26,082 nucleotides of DNA, taken from the NCBI GenBank assembly GCA_023228885.1, contig JALOAJ010000031.1, forward strand, positions 1 through 26,082. Direction: 5' to 3'. Both the position numbers and the translations under genes were made by a program. The stretch's first letter is position 1; every line of letters begins with the position of its first letter. Below are positions 15,980 to 25,678 of the stretch, piece after piece. The notes below the pieces were generated by a model. The model saw only the letters and a program-made list of their open reading frames with translations. It was not told the origin of the DNA and did no database searches. This stretch comes from Bacillota bacterium (GTDB lineage Bacteria > Bacillota > Clostridia > Monoglobales > Firm-18).

Positions 15980-18900
15980 ATGATAAAAACTTATCGCGTT
16001 TTTGCTTTGATTTTAATATATGCCGCATTGCTTATGATAATACCGTCCGGTGTAGGCGCTGCCAATGATGTGTCGTGGGAGGCGTCATTAGCTTATGAAA
16101 AACCTGTCTCAATAATGAAGGGCACGGTCAATAGCAAAGGAGCGCTGACAGGTCTTGTAGATGGTATCGTTACCGGTGACGACGGGACATACATTAGATT
16201 GAATTCAAATTCATTAAGCGATGAGAGATGGACATGGTTTAAAGTTGACTTGGAAACCGTTAAGGAGGTCAATTACTTTAAGCTTCAAACTTTTAGGATA
16301 TACGAGAACTCGCATGACAGCTATATTAAAACAATAAGAATAGACGGGTCGAAGGATGATAACGATTATGAAACGATAATACCTCACACATCACCCGACA
16401 TGGGAGTTGCTTTTCCACACAGCGTCTTTCTTGAATTCAAGGTCGATAAAAAAGTTGCGGTGAGGTATGTCAGGGTGTGGGTTCAACTCATAGCACAGGA
16501 GGGCGATCAGATGATTGTGCCGGCATTATCGGAAATAGGAATATATAATATAGATGAAACCATGGGGTTGGATCATGGGATTAACGAGATTAGTTCGGAA
16601 ACCCCGGAAAATATTCCGCATCGGGGAAACGAACAGACGCTTGACATATCGGGAGAACCGGTCATGGTATCCACCGGGAAAGGCGAAGTCGTAACCTATC
16701 CTACTCCGCCTTGTTATTTGGAAAGCAGGTCTTTTGCCGTTGTGGCGGAGGGTCGGCGGATACCTGTAATAGAGTATGAGGACGCGGGTCGAACCGAATA
16801 TCATTATGCTCATTTTTCGTTTAGCGGAACGGCGCAGATTCGTGTGACCGCTTCCCAAGAAATATCGACATATAAAATAAGACCTTTGAGCTATGGTATT
16901 GAGGGTGAAGTTGACGAACGCAACCTGACATTTACCATTTCCCAGTCAAGATACCTTCTGATAAACATAAACGATATGCAAAATTTGATAATTATTACAG
17001 ATAATCTTGAAACTGATGTACCGCCGGCAATTGGAAACGGTATATTCAATATTACCTCGAATCAATACAACGCGGATAGAACAGGCACGCAGGATGTTAC
17101 AGGTCTTTTTCAAAAGGCGATAGATGACGCCAACGCCGCACCGGGCGGCGGAGTTGTTTATGTGCCGGCAGGGTTATACAAGATAAGCTCATTCACTATG
17201 AAGGGTAATGTGAGCCTTTATTTAGAGGGGGGAGCTGTTATTCGCGGGACAGGTAAGCAGGCTGACTATGTCAGGGAGAACCCTACCTCAAATTCACAAT
17301 CAATAACTACGCTTATAAACTTTCGTGAGCACGACGCCAACATGAAGATATATGGACGGGGAACATTGGATTGCAATGGCGAGGAACTCTATGTTGACGG
17401 GGGGGATACTGACCCCGCAGCGCTAAGGATATGCGGGGTGCGACCGAATAAAAACAGCTTTGTTACCCTTGATGGAGTTATTATAAGCCACGGTAGAACA
17501 TGGACGGTAGCCCCGCAGCAATCAGACAACATTTTGATTACAAACCTAAAGGTGCTCAATAGTGAAAACAGAAATGAGAATGACGGTATAGATATAAACA
17601 GTTGTCAAGATGTTTTGGTATATCACTGCTTAACATATACCAATGACGATTCCCTTTGTGTTAAAGCGTGTAACGCCAATAGTTTTAAAAACATGTTGAA
17701 AGGTCCTGAAGAAAAGGCATACAATATAACCTTTGACGATATAGTAACATACGGTCGTTGCGCAGGCACGAAAATGGGTATGCAGGGATATACGCATACC
17801 CACAACATATGGTTTAAAAACATTGATGTGTTAAAAGCCAGCCGCGGAATTGCTTTTGAACACGAGCAGGGAATGGAAACAATGGAGGGCATACATTTCA
17901 TAAATATAAATGTAGAGGAATTAGCATATAGAATATACAATCCCTATCCGGTGCAAATGAAAATTACCGCAGGAGGCAAAATTAGGGATGTAGAGATTAA
18001 TAATGCTACCTTTCAAACCTTCGGTAATGGAACTTCCGCAGACGGGTATAACGAAAAGGGTTCGGATATCCTCGGTCAAAGCCCCGCGGCGATGATTGAG
18101 AATGTCGCATTTACCAATTTGAGTATTGCAGGCAAACCTATACTTGACGCCGATGCAGGTCGTTTTAATGTTAATGATTTTACATCGAATATAACCTTTG
18201 CTGCTACAAACATTCCGGTAATTGCAACACCCTTTGAGGATTTAAAAACTGTTTTATGGGCAAAGCAATACATTGAAATGTTAGCGGCTTACGAACTTGT
18301 CAGCGGTGTTGGCAATGGGAAATTCGAACCGAATCTTACGGTTAAACGCGAGGAGTTTGCGAAAATGATTGTTGATGCTTTTGGACTTGAAAAAACCGGT
18401 GTTGTTACTGATTTGTCGGATGTCGAACAGGGCGCATGGTATTATCCTTATGTGGCGGCGGCTCAAAAGGCTGGTATAGTGCATGGTATCGGCGATAACA
18501 AGTTTGGAATCGGGGGTAGAATAACCCAGCAGGATATGTGTGTTATGATTGGAAGGGCGTTGGATATGGCAGACATAAGGTTGCCGGAAACGGTTGCCGC
18601 CATCCCGCTCGACATGGAAAACTCCGTTGCTGAATATGCAAAAGATATTATTTATTCAATGCAAAGGGCCGCTTTTATAAGTGATTTTGGCGAGAACAAA
18701 TTTGCTCCGAAGGAATACGTGACCAGGGCTCAGGCGGCGCATATAATAGGGAAAAGCTATATATTATTCCGCTATAAAAGGGAGGACAGGCACCAAATTA
18801 TAGATATGTCTCCTGTAACGGCAATAAAAATCAATGTTGGAAATGAGTATCCCTATACGGATGCGAGTAAAAATGAATATCTTTCGGATAGGTTTCACTC

Positions 18901-19261
18901 CGGTGACACATCGACTAATCTTAGGGACAACACAATCATAGGGACAAATGAGCAGCTGCTATACCAGGCATATCGGTTTGGCGAAAAGATATCATATGCC
19001 ATTCCGGCGGAAAACGGAGCATATAAGGTTATTCTGCGGATGATGGAACCCACTTTCACTGATACGGGCAGACGGTTGTTCGATATAAGCTTGGAAGGCG
19101 TTATCGTTGCTTCTAAGATAGACATTTTTAATGAAGCCGGCAGACATACCGCTTTTGATATGGAATTTACCACTACTGTGACCGACGGGGAATTGAATAT
19201 CGAACTGGAGGCTTCTGAAAATAACGCGATTTTATCGGCGATAGAAATTGTCAAGCAATAG
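15980..19261 (+). CDS. SLH-anchored GH28-like beta-helix protein with discoidin-like and malectin domains
   Basis: This is a secreted 1093-residue protein. The signal peptide is residues 1-28 (VGA-A). A divergent discoidin-like sandwich (31-192) shares WTWFKVDL, YIKTIRIDGS and VPALSEIGIY with the next two proteins. A beta-sandwich typical of the N-terminus of GH28/GH49-like enzymes follows (about 210-350, YKIRPLSYGIEGEV). A right-handed beta-helix spans about 355-740. Its GH28-type motifs are NDGID (534-538) and NDD (555-557), giving three acidic candidates D538, D556 and D557. The later GHG motif reads GRCAGTKMG, without histidine. Three SLH repeats (about 750-930) should bind cell-wall polymers. 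The C-terminus is a malectin-like sugar-binding domain (about 940-1093). AAGGAGG is 8 bases before the ATG; the gap from ytcP is 12 bases. It probably cleaves or binds a polysaccharide at the cell surface; the substrate is unknown. Confidence 0.87.
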   Translation: MIKTYRVFALILIYAALLMIIPSGVGAANDVSWEASLAYEKPVSIMKGTVNSKGALTGLVDGIVTGDDGTYIRLNSNSLSDERWTWFKVDLETVKEVNYFKLQTFRIYENSHDSYIKTIRIDGSKDDNDYETIIPHTSPDMGVAFPHSVFLEFKVDKKVAVRYVRVWVQLIAQEGDQMIVPALSEIGIYNIDETMGLDHGINEISSETPENIPHRGNEQTLDISGEPVMVSTGKGEVVTYPTPPCYLESRSFAVVAEGRRIPVIEYEDAGRTEYHYAHFSFSGTAQIRVTASQEISTYKIRPLSYGIEGEVDERNLTFTISQSRYLLININDMQNLIIITDNLETDVPPAIGNGIFNITSNQYNADRTGTQDVTGLFQKAIDDANAAPGGGVVYVPAGLYKISSFTMKGNVSLYLEGGAVIRGTGKQADYVRENPTSNSQSITTLINFREHDANMKIYGRGTLDCNGEELYVDGGDTDPAALRICGVRPNKNSFVTLDGVIISHGRTWTVAPQQSDNILITNLKVLNSENRNENDGIDINSCQDVLVYHCLTYTNDDSLCVKACNANSFKNMLKGPEEKAYNITFDDIVTYGRCAGTKMGMQGYTHTHNIWFKNIDVLKASRGIAFEHEQGMETMEGIHFININVEELAYRIYNPYPVQMKITAGGKIRDVEINNATFQTFGNGTSADGYNEKGSDILGQSPAAMIENVAFTNLSIAGKPILDADAGRFNVNDFTSNITFAATNIPVIATPFEDLKTVLWAKQYIEMLAAYELVSGVGNGKFEPNLTVKREEFAKMIVDAFGLEKTGVVTDLSDVEQGAWYYPYVAAAQKAGIVHGIGDNKFGIGGRITQQDMCVMIGRALDMADIRLPETVAAIPLDMENSVAEYAKDIIYSMQRAAFISDFGENKFAPKEYVTRAQAAHIIGKSYILFRYKREDRHQIIDMSPVTAIKINVGNEYPYTDASKNEYLSDRFHSGDTSTNLRDNTIIGTNEQLLYQAYRFGEKISYAIPAENGAYKVILRMMEPTFTDTGRRLFDISLEGVIVASKIDIFNEAGRHTAFDMEFTTTVTDGELNIELEASENNAILSAIEIVKQ

Positions 19262-19272
19262 AGGGAGCGAAG

Positions 19273-22236
19273 ATGATGAGAAGGTATACGAAGCTATTTT
19301 CAATAATACTTGCGGCGGCGCTTGCGTTGGGACTTGCTCAGCTTTCGGTATATGGGCAAGAACGGTCGTGGGAGGAATCTTTGGCTTACGGGAAACCCGT
19401 TTCAATTATGCAGGGGGGCGTTCACAGTAGCGGACCCGTGAAAAATCTTACGGACGGAGACGAAAATACATTTTTGAGGTTAAATACCAACGCCATCGGA
19501 TTAGACCGATGGACATGGGTATCGGTCGATTTAGGTAGTGTTCAAAATGTGAATTGCTTTAAAATACACACGCATAGGGTATATACCGCCTCACCCCACA
19601 GTTATATACAGGCTATTCGGATAGAAGGGTCTGTCAGCGGTATTGAATTTGATACTATCATTCCGGATTCTACACCGGATGGCGCTGAGGCGTATCCTTA
19701 TAACTATACGCTTGAATTCAGCGGAACAGAGACATCAGCGCGGTATATACGGCTGTGGATTCGGCTAATAGATTCGGATTTGGATGTAAACGGGCAGTCG
19801 GTAGTTCCTGCGCTAAAGGAGTTCGGCGTGTATAATTGGAACTCGGGTGAGGCAAACAATGAACTGGCGGTTCGGCTCGTCTCTCCGACCAATGGCGCAT
19901 TTTACTCAAGGTATGTGCCTTTTGACGGTCATAACACCAATGTTTCCGTTATAGTAACGGCCGAGGTTACGGGAGCAAGCGGCATTGCCAGAGTGGATTT
20001 TTATAACTGCGGTGAACCAATGTTGGGAACAGTCACACAGACAATGAACCATTACAGCATAACTATGGACAATCCGGATTTGCCGGTGAATTATATTACG
20101 GCGAAGGCGGTTGACGATACCGGTCTTGAGGCGGTATCCGAGCCTGTTGCCTTCTACACCAACATAGCGTTAAACAAACCCGTGACGGCAAGCGATAAAG
20201 GATATGATGCGGACAGTAACCCCGAATCGGTTGTTGATGGAATTATGCACCTCGATACGCTTGCCGCCAACAAGTGGTATATTCGGAATACGGCTTTGGC
20301 CACTTTGGAAATTGATTTTGAAGAGGTTTTCACCCTTGCCGGAACGAAAATACACAGCGGTCGGACAGGCAATGATGCAGGAATTTTACGAAATTTTAAA
20401 ATAGAGTATGACAACAATGGACAATGGACGGACATTCCGGGTGCGGCTGTGACAGACAATACCGATAAGAATATAACAGTAGTATTCGCACAACCCGTAT
20501 CTACGCACAGGATAAGATATTCCTTGATTGATGCCGGCAACGATGCAAGCACCGAATATCGTATAAGAGAAATTGAGGTGTTTGGCGCCCCGAAAAGCAA
20601 ACCGAATATCAATATTCTAAGTATGGCAGACGGAGAAACATTGGACTTAAAGGGCGATGTTGGAATAGAGGTCGAGATTGGAGTGGAGGACTCAACTATA
20701 GCCAAAGTTGAGGTTTATGTCAACGGCGCGCTTGCGCAGACACTACCGGGTGCGGGCGCTTTTAATCTTTACAAATTTAATTTAACGAATGTGCAATATG
20801 GTCTGATAAGGTTTGATGTAAGGGTTTTGAGCAGCTCGGGTACATTTGCGGCAAAAAGCCTAACAATTAATAATTTCCCATTCGATTTCATGACCAAAAT
20901 TAACGCAGCGGGGAATATCGACGCAATATACAGCGCCCTACGCAAGTATGGCGATTTGTTGACCGGTGCGGGATTTCATACCGGGCAATATATCCTCCTG
21001 CCAGATATGGAGCGGGAAGGCGTATGCGATGCACTGCTGGGTAAGGAAAACTATTCCCATGATGCCAATGGACTTAGCGCTCTTACGAACGATTTTAATA
21101 AGATGGTATTATTATCCTCCGTCAATACGGCAAACAACGCAGAGGCTTTAAGACAAGCAATTGAAAAATGCGGTGATTTATTAGACAGCATAGACATAAG
21201 CACAGACAGTGATTTTGACAAGCTCGAATATGCAATAAAACAAGCGGTTTTTGAAAAGTTATACCGTTATCGCACATCGCTTACGGGTGGGGTGTTTACT
21301 GATTTTTCGGATATAGAGGGTGTATTTGAAAAGTTTACTGTGCTATGCGCAATTTCAAAGTCATATTGGGGACAACTTGACAGCTTGTTCATCCAATATA
21401 ACAATCTGCTGAATTTGCCGCTTAGCGGAGACTATGCACAGAAATTGGATGCGGAAGGGCGGGCTGAGGTATGTAGGGGTTTTGCGAATGTTGTTTTTAA
21501 TGAATATGACGAGCTTAAAACTTTTTTTGAGAATAAGGTTAGCATCGCTTTAGCCGCAAGATCAAGCCGGGGTAACGGCAATTCAGGAGGCGGCGGCACT
21601 TCCACGGTATCATCGGGAATACCAAATGCCCTGCCTTTGATACCTCAGGCGGTGCCGGGCACCGGGACAAAGGGCGCAGGAATTGCTTTTTCTGATTTGC
21701 ACGGCGTTGAATGGGCAATAGAAAGCATAGAGGAACTGGTTGCGCTCAACATCGTTGAGGGGTTTGGCAATGGCAAATTCGGTCCGGACGAAATGGTGAC
21801 TCGTGAACAGTTTATTAAGATGTTAGTGCTTGCTTTGGAACTTGCAGATGAAGGTGCACAATCCACTTTTTCCGACACTTTTCGAGACGATTGGCATTAT
21901 ATATATATAGCCAGTGCGCAAAATGCCGGAATTTCAAATGGAATGGGTGATGGCAGTTTTGGGGTTGGCAGGCAAATTATAAGACAGGAAATGGTTGCGT
22001 TGGCTTATCGCGCCTGCCAAGCAGTCGGCTTGCGGCTTATTCAGGTCAATCCGCCGATTGAGTTTGAGGATAATAATGAAATAAGCGGTTATGCAAAACA
22101 AAGCGTGGCGGAAATGCAAAAGGCGGGGATAATAAGCGGCATCGGTGGCGGAAGGTTTGCGCCGAACGAAACATCAACTCGCGCTCAGGCATCCAATATT
22201 GTGTACGGCATTTTGCGGTTAAGGGGGAATAAATAA
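19273..22236 (+). CDS. SLH-anchored multi-domain carbohydrate-binding surface protein
   Basis: This is a secreted 987-residue protein. The signal peptide ends near residue 28. The shared discoidin-like module (30-193; WTWVSVDLG, YIQAIRIEGS, VPALKEFGVY) is followed by an Ig-like region (200-295). A second, canonical F5/8C domain runs about 297-438 (NIALNKPVTAS, YRIREIEVFGAP), with another Ig-like region at 442-540. A long helical region (about 545-760) without recognisable family comes next, then a short G/S-rich linker near 763 (SRGNGNSGGGGTSTVSSG). Three SLH repeats end the protein (about 808-985; GFGNGKFGPDEMVTREQF, GMGDGSFGVG, GIGGGRFAPNETSTRAQ). No catalytic domain is recognised, so it is probably a binding or scaffold protein. 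GAGGGAG precedes tandem ATG codons at 19273/19276. It lies 11 bases after the beta-helix gene and directly abuts the next start. Confidence 0.87.
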   Translation: MMRRYTKLFSIILAAALALGLAQLSVYGQERSWEESLAYGKPVSIMQGGVHSSGPVKNLTDGDENTFLRLNTNAIGLDRWTWVSVDLGSVQNVNCFKIHTHRVYTASPHSYIQAIRIEGSVSGIEFDTIIPDSTPDGAEAYPYNYTLEFSGTETSARYIRLWIRLIDSDLDVNGQSVVPALKEFGVYNWNSGEANNELAVRLVSPTNGAFYSRYVPFDGHNTNVSVIVTAEVTGASGIARVDFYNCGEPMLGTVTQTMNHYSITMDNPDLPVNYITAKAVDDTGLEAVSEPVAFYTNIALNKPVTASDKGYDADSNPESVVDGIMHLDTLAANKWYIRNTALATLEIDFEEVFTLAGTKIHSGRTGNDAGILRNFKIEYDNNGQWTDIPGAAVTDNTDKNITVVFAQPVSTHRIRYSLIDAGNDASTEYRIREIEVFGAPKSKPNINILSMADGETLDLKGDVGIEVEIGVEDSTIAKVEVYVNGALAQTLPGAGAFNLYKFNLTNVQYGLIRFDVRVLSSSGTFAAKSLTINNFPFDFMTKINAAGNIDAIYSALRKYGDLLTGAGFHTGQYILLPDMEREGVCDALLGKENYSHDANGLSALTNDFNKMVLLSSVNTANNAEALRQAIEKCGDLLDSIDISTDSDFDKLEYAIKQAVFEKLYRYRTSLTGGVFTDFSDIEGVFEKFTVLCAISKSYWGQLDSLFIQYNNLLNLPLSGDYAQKLDAEGRAEVCRGFANVVFNEYDELKTFFENKVSIALAARSSRGNGNSGGGGTSTVSSGIPNALPLIPQAVPGTGTKGAGIAFSDLHGVEWAIESIEELVALNIVEGFGNGKFGPDEMVTREQFIKMLVLALELADEGAQSTFSDTFRDDWHYIYIASAQNAGISNGMGDGSFGVGRQIIRQEMVALAYRACQAVGLRLIQVNPPIEFEDNNEISGYAKQSVAEMQKAGIISGIGGGRFAPNETSTRAQASNIVYGILRLRGNK

Positions 22237-25200
22237 ATGCGGCAGGTTATGAGAATATTATCGGGAAGCATAGCAATCGTATTCCTGCTCGGAGTTTTTC
22301 CCGCGGCGGTTGTAAATTCAGCGGATGATATATCTTGGGGAGCATCGCTTGCGTACGGAAAAAGCGTAGCTTTTATGAGGGGCGCTGTACACAGCAGTGG
22401 ACCGGCGGATGGACTTGTCGATGGGCTGGAAGATTCATTCATGCGCTTAAATTCGACCGCGTTGAACAGCGAGCGTTGGACATGGGTTCAGGTTGATTTG
22501 GACGGAGAATACGAGGTAAACTATTTCAAAATAGCAACCCACAAAGTGTATAACGCTTCTGCTGATAGCTTCATTAAAACAATACGGATAGAGGGCTCGG
22601 ATGATGGTGAAATATTTGAAACGATAATCCCAAACTCCTCACCTGCTGTCGGCACTGCGTATCCCATGAACACAACGCTGGAATTCGCCTCGCTGCGTAT
22701 GTGGAATGTGTCCCATGTGAGACTGTGGATTCAGCTTATAGATCAGGAAGATGGTGCGCAGACAGTTGTCCCGGCGCTGAGGGAGTTTGGCGTTTACAGG
22801 GTTGGGGACGAGGAGTTGCTTGCTCGCGCAGACAAAGGCGGAGGGCGGCGCAAGGACGATGTATCCATGGATTTTATATCCGAAACGCCGACACGGGGTA
22901 TTTTCGCAGATACCGTCGGCACAAAGTTTGAACAGGTGTCGGAGCGACTGACCCGCTTTGGCATTATGTCTGGTTATGAAGACGGGACTTTTAAGCCGGA
23001 AAACATTATGACCCGCGCGGAATTTGCTGTTGTAATCTGTAACCTGCTCAATTTATCCGAAGTGGCTGAATTGAACAGCGGCGCGGCATTTTCGGATGTG
23101 CCGATAACTCACCCGGCATTCGGATATATAAGGACTGTTGCAGATGCAAATATTATCGGCACATACGCCGGGGGGAACTTTGAACCAAACCGACCTGTAA
23201 CATATGAACAGGTGATAACGGTGCTGGTAAGTATATTGGGGTATACTCCCCAAGCCGAGGTTAGGGGCGGATATCCAACCGGATATTGGTTAGTTGCGGC
23301 GGAACTGAAAATCACCGATGGGCGAGTCAGCATATCCGATGATGCCGAAAGGGGGGGTATTGCCATATTGATATGCAATGCCCTTGAAGTTGACATGATG
23401 AAGCAATCAAATTTCGGAGATAATCCTAAATATACGGTGTCAAAGGGTGCAACATTACTTTGCGAAAAACTGAAGATATATAAGGAAAAAGGGCAAATCA
23501 CCGCTAACGGCAACTCAACGCTTACCGGGAAAAGCAATTTAAGGGATGATGAGGTAAGAATTAGCGGCGGTATTTATAAAGTGGGGGAAATCGATGCGCA
23601 GGCGCTTTTGGGTTATAATGTTACATATTATTGGCGCGAGAAAGATGATAAGATAAACAAAGTTTTGCTCGATATCCGCCTCAACGCCCAAAACCATGAG
23701 ATTATCGTAGATACTAAAGATATAGACCAGGCGCAAAGCGACCGCGACCGGCTTGTTTATACGGTAAACTCACATACTGCAACGGCGGCTATTCATACGG
23801 CGCCCTATGTTATATTTAACGGAGGCGCGGCTAATAAGTTTGAAAAGAGCAGCTTTTATATACCTTGCGGCAATATACGGTTGCTTGATTCAGACGGGGA
23901 TGGGATTTATGAAATGGTTTTTATTACCTCGTATGAGGTCTATTTAGCCGATGTGATAGACACAGCAAACTTTACTGTGTACGATAGGCTTGGAAATCCG
24001 CCCCTGTGCCTTGACCCAACAGATCGAAATTTGAAAATTAAAGTCAAAAAACAGGGAAAGGAAATGGCGGCAGGTGATATAAGACCACAGGATGTATTGA
24101 TGGTAGCAAAAAGCCGCAACGGCAATATAATTCACATTGATATAAGCAATTATGTCATTGAGGGAGATATAACGGAGATAATCACCGACGGGGATGGCAA
24201 GATTGACTCACTTGTTATAAACGGCAAGGTTCTTAAGGCGTCACCATTTTTCAAAGAACACATCAGCGTAGGCGATGGCGGAACCTTTTATCTGGATAGC
24301 CGCGGGGAAATAGTCAGCCTTGGCGCCCAGAGAATAATCAAAGGCCGATATGCGTGGCTTTTTAACATGATGCTGGGAACGGGGCTGGATGCAACGGTCA
24401 ATTTTAAGCTGCTCACCGATTCGGGAAAGTGGGAGATACTAAAAAGCGCCCATAAGGTCAGGCTAAACGGGGAAACAAGCATATCGGCGAGGGATTTGCT
24501 TAGAATTGGCGAATTGTATAACCAACAAGCGGTCAAAGTAAAACCGCAATTGATCAAGTACAGCACAAACGATAAGGGCCTAATAACAGAGATATATGTC
24601 GCGGCGAACAACAGCCCAAAGGTTATGGATTACGGAACCGAAATCTTTACTGTTGACAGGAGCAATATATCAGGAAAATACTCATCAGGTTACCTCACCC
24701 GTGATACAAAGGTTTCACCAAGTGCAATTGTGTTCGTGGTATCCGATACGGATGACGAGGAGTTGTTCGGTGTGTATGAAGCTTCAACGTTTTTTATGAC
24801 AAACCAGGACTATAAAAATGTTATGGTATACGATTTTGATGCACTATTTGAGGCAAGAGTTTTTGTTATTAACCAGGCTAAAACCCAAGTGATGAACCAT
24901 TTGACCACAACCGCCGAGATAGCGCTTATAGACGGCATTGGGAGAAGCGTGGATCGCGTAGGAAGGGAAGGATGGAGCGTACATCTGTTAGGCAGTGACG
25001 GGAACAGGAAAGTCATCGCGGCCAATGAATATACCGCGCTTACAAATATGTATCTGATAGGCTTGTACAATAACGTAAAGTTTGAAGAGTTAAGAAAAGG
25101 CGATGTCATTCAATTTACGGAAAGAAACGGCATTATGCAGTCATTCAGATTGCTGAACCGGGCTTCGGATAAGAGTGAAAGATATATCGGCAGGGCGGGC

Positions 25201-25485
25201 GGTTCCGCCTCAGCCACGGCGCCTGACATTGAGGTCGTTTACGGCACATTATTTGAGCGGTTCGGAAATAGAATAGGAATCAGAACGGGCGGTCAGCCGG
25301 GATACGAAACACTATATCATTTCACACTCGGAAAAGAAAGGGTATATCGGTATGATTCTGAGCGCGATGTCTTTTTCATGTCATCATCAAGCGACACCGT
25401 TCCTGAAAAAAACGATTCGGGTAGCGGAACAAGGATGTTTGTAGCCGCGCGCAGAAACGAAGTAGTTTTCATCGTTGTTTATTAG
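22237..25485 (+). CDS. S-layer protein with discoidin-like N-terminus, mid-protein SLH repeats and unknown C-terminal region
   Basis: This is a secreted 1082-residue protein. The signal peptide ends near residue 29. The shared discoidin-like module (31-190; WTWVQVDLDG, FIKTIRIEGS, VPALREFGVY) is followed by two or three SLH repeats (about 225-405; FGIMSGYEDGTFKPENIMTR, IGTYAGGNFEPNRPVTYEQ, and a weaker third). The remaining 675 or so residues begin KLKIYKEKGQITANGNSTLT and consist of repeated beta-rich segments (for example VLMVAKSRNGNIIHIDISNY). Similar long tails occur in Firmicutes S-layer proteins, but I know no function. The ATG follows the previous TAA with no gap (TAAATG), and AAGGGGG lies about 8 bases upstream inside the preceding gene, so translation is probably coupled. 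It may be a structural S-layer component presenting the discoidin-like binding module. No clear terminator was found after it. Confidence 0.85.
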   Translation: MRQVMRILSGSIAIVFLLGVFPAAVVNSADDISWGASLAYGKSVAFMRGAVHSSGPADGLVDGLEDSFMRLNSTALNSERWTWVQVDLDGEYEVNYFKIATHKVYNASADSFIKTIRIEGSDDGEIFETIIPNSSPAVGTAYPMNTTLEFASLRMWNVSHVRLWIQLIDQEDGAQTVVPALREFGVYRVGDEELLARADKGGGRRKDDVSMDFISETPTRGIFADTVGTKFEQVSERLTRFGIMSGYEDGTFKPENIMTRAEFAVVICNLLNLSEVAELNSGAAFSDVPITHPAFGYIRTVADANIIGTYAGGNFEPNRPVTYEQVITVLVSILGYTPQAEVRGGYPTGYWLVAAELKITDGRVSISDDAERGGIAILICNALEVDMMKQSNFGDNPKYTVSKGATLLCEKLKIYKEKGQITANGNSTLTGKSNLRDDEVRISGGIYKVGEIDAQALLGYNVTYYWREKDDKINKVLLDIRLNAQNHEIIVDTKDIDQAQSDRDRLVYTVNSHTATAAIHTAPYVIFNGGAANKFEKSSFYIPCGNIRLLDSDGDGIYEMVFITSYEVYLADVIDTANFTVYDRLGNPPLCLDPTDRNLKIKVKKQGKEMAAGDIRPQDVLMVAKSRNGNIIHIDISNYVIEGDITEIITDGDGKIDSLVINGKVLKASPFFKEHISVGDGGTFYLDSRGEIVSLGAQRIIKGRYAWLFNMMLGTGLDATVNFKLLTDSGKWEILKSAHKVRLNGETSISARDLLRIGELYNQQAVKVKPQLIKYSTNDKGLITEIYVAANNSPKVMDYGTEIFTVDRSNISGKYSSGYLTRDTKVSPSAIVFVVSDTDDEELFGVYEASTFFMTNQDYKNVMVYDFDALFEARVFVINQAKTQVMNHLTTTAEIALIDGIGRSVDRVGREGWSVHLLGSDGNRKVIAANEYTALTNMYLIGLYNNVKFEELRKGDVIQFTERNGIMQSFRLLNRASDKSERYIGRAGGSASATAPDIEVVYGTLFERFGNRIGIRTGGQPGYETLYHFTLGKERVYRYDSERDVFFMSSSSDTVPEKNDSGSGTRMFVAARRNEVVFIVVY

Positions 25486-25678
25486 CATCTTAATTATAAA
25501 GAACCTTTGATATGGAACAGCTTATGCCAAAGCCTTTTTGTACCAATATATTGCGCGCACAGTTGCGAGCACAGCCAAAAATTGTTTTCAAATCCTTTCC
25601 TATGTTCATCGCAACATTAGGCGGTAGGATGTAATGAAAGAGCTATTTAATATAAAAAGTTTTAAGGGGGAAGTAAAA

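Noticed and set aside
20154..20705. 183-residue minus-strand open frame inside the second SLH protein gene
   Set aside because: It is antisense to a canonical F5/8C domain, is Ser/Ile/Val-rich, and has no ribosome binding site or recognisable motif.
25486..25678. Terminator after the third SLH protein gene
   Set aside because: The short T run after AAAGCC near 25540 has no convincing stem before it, so no terminator is annotated and read-through into the next gene is left open.
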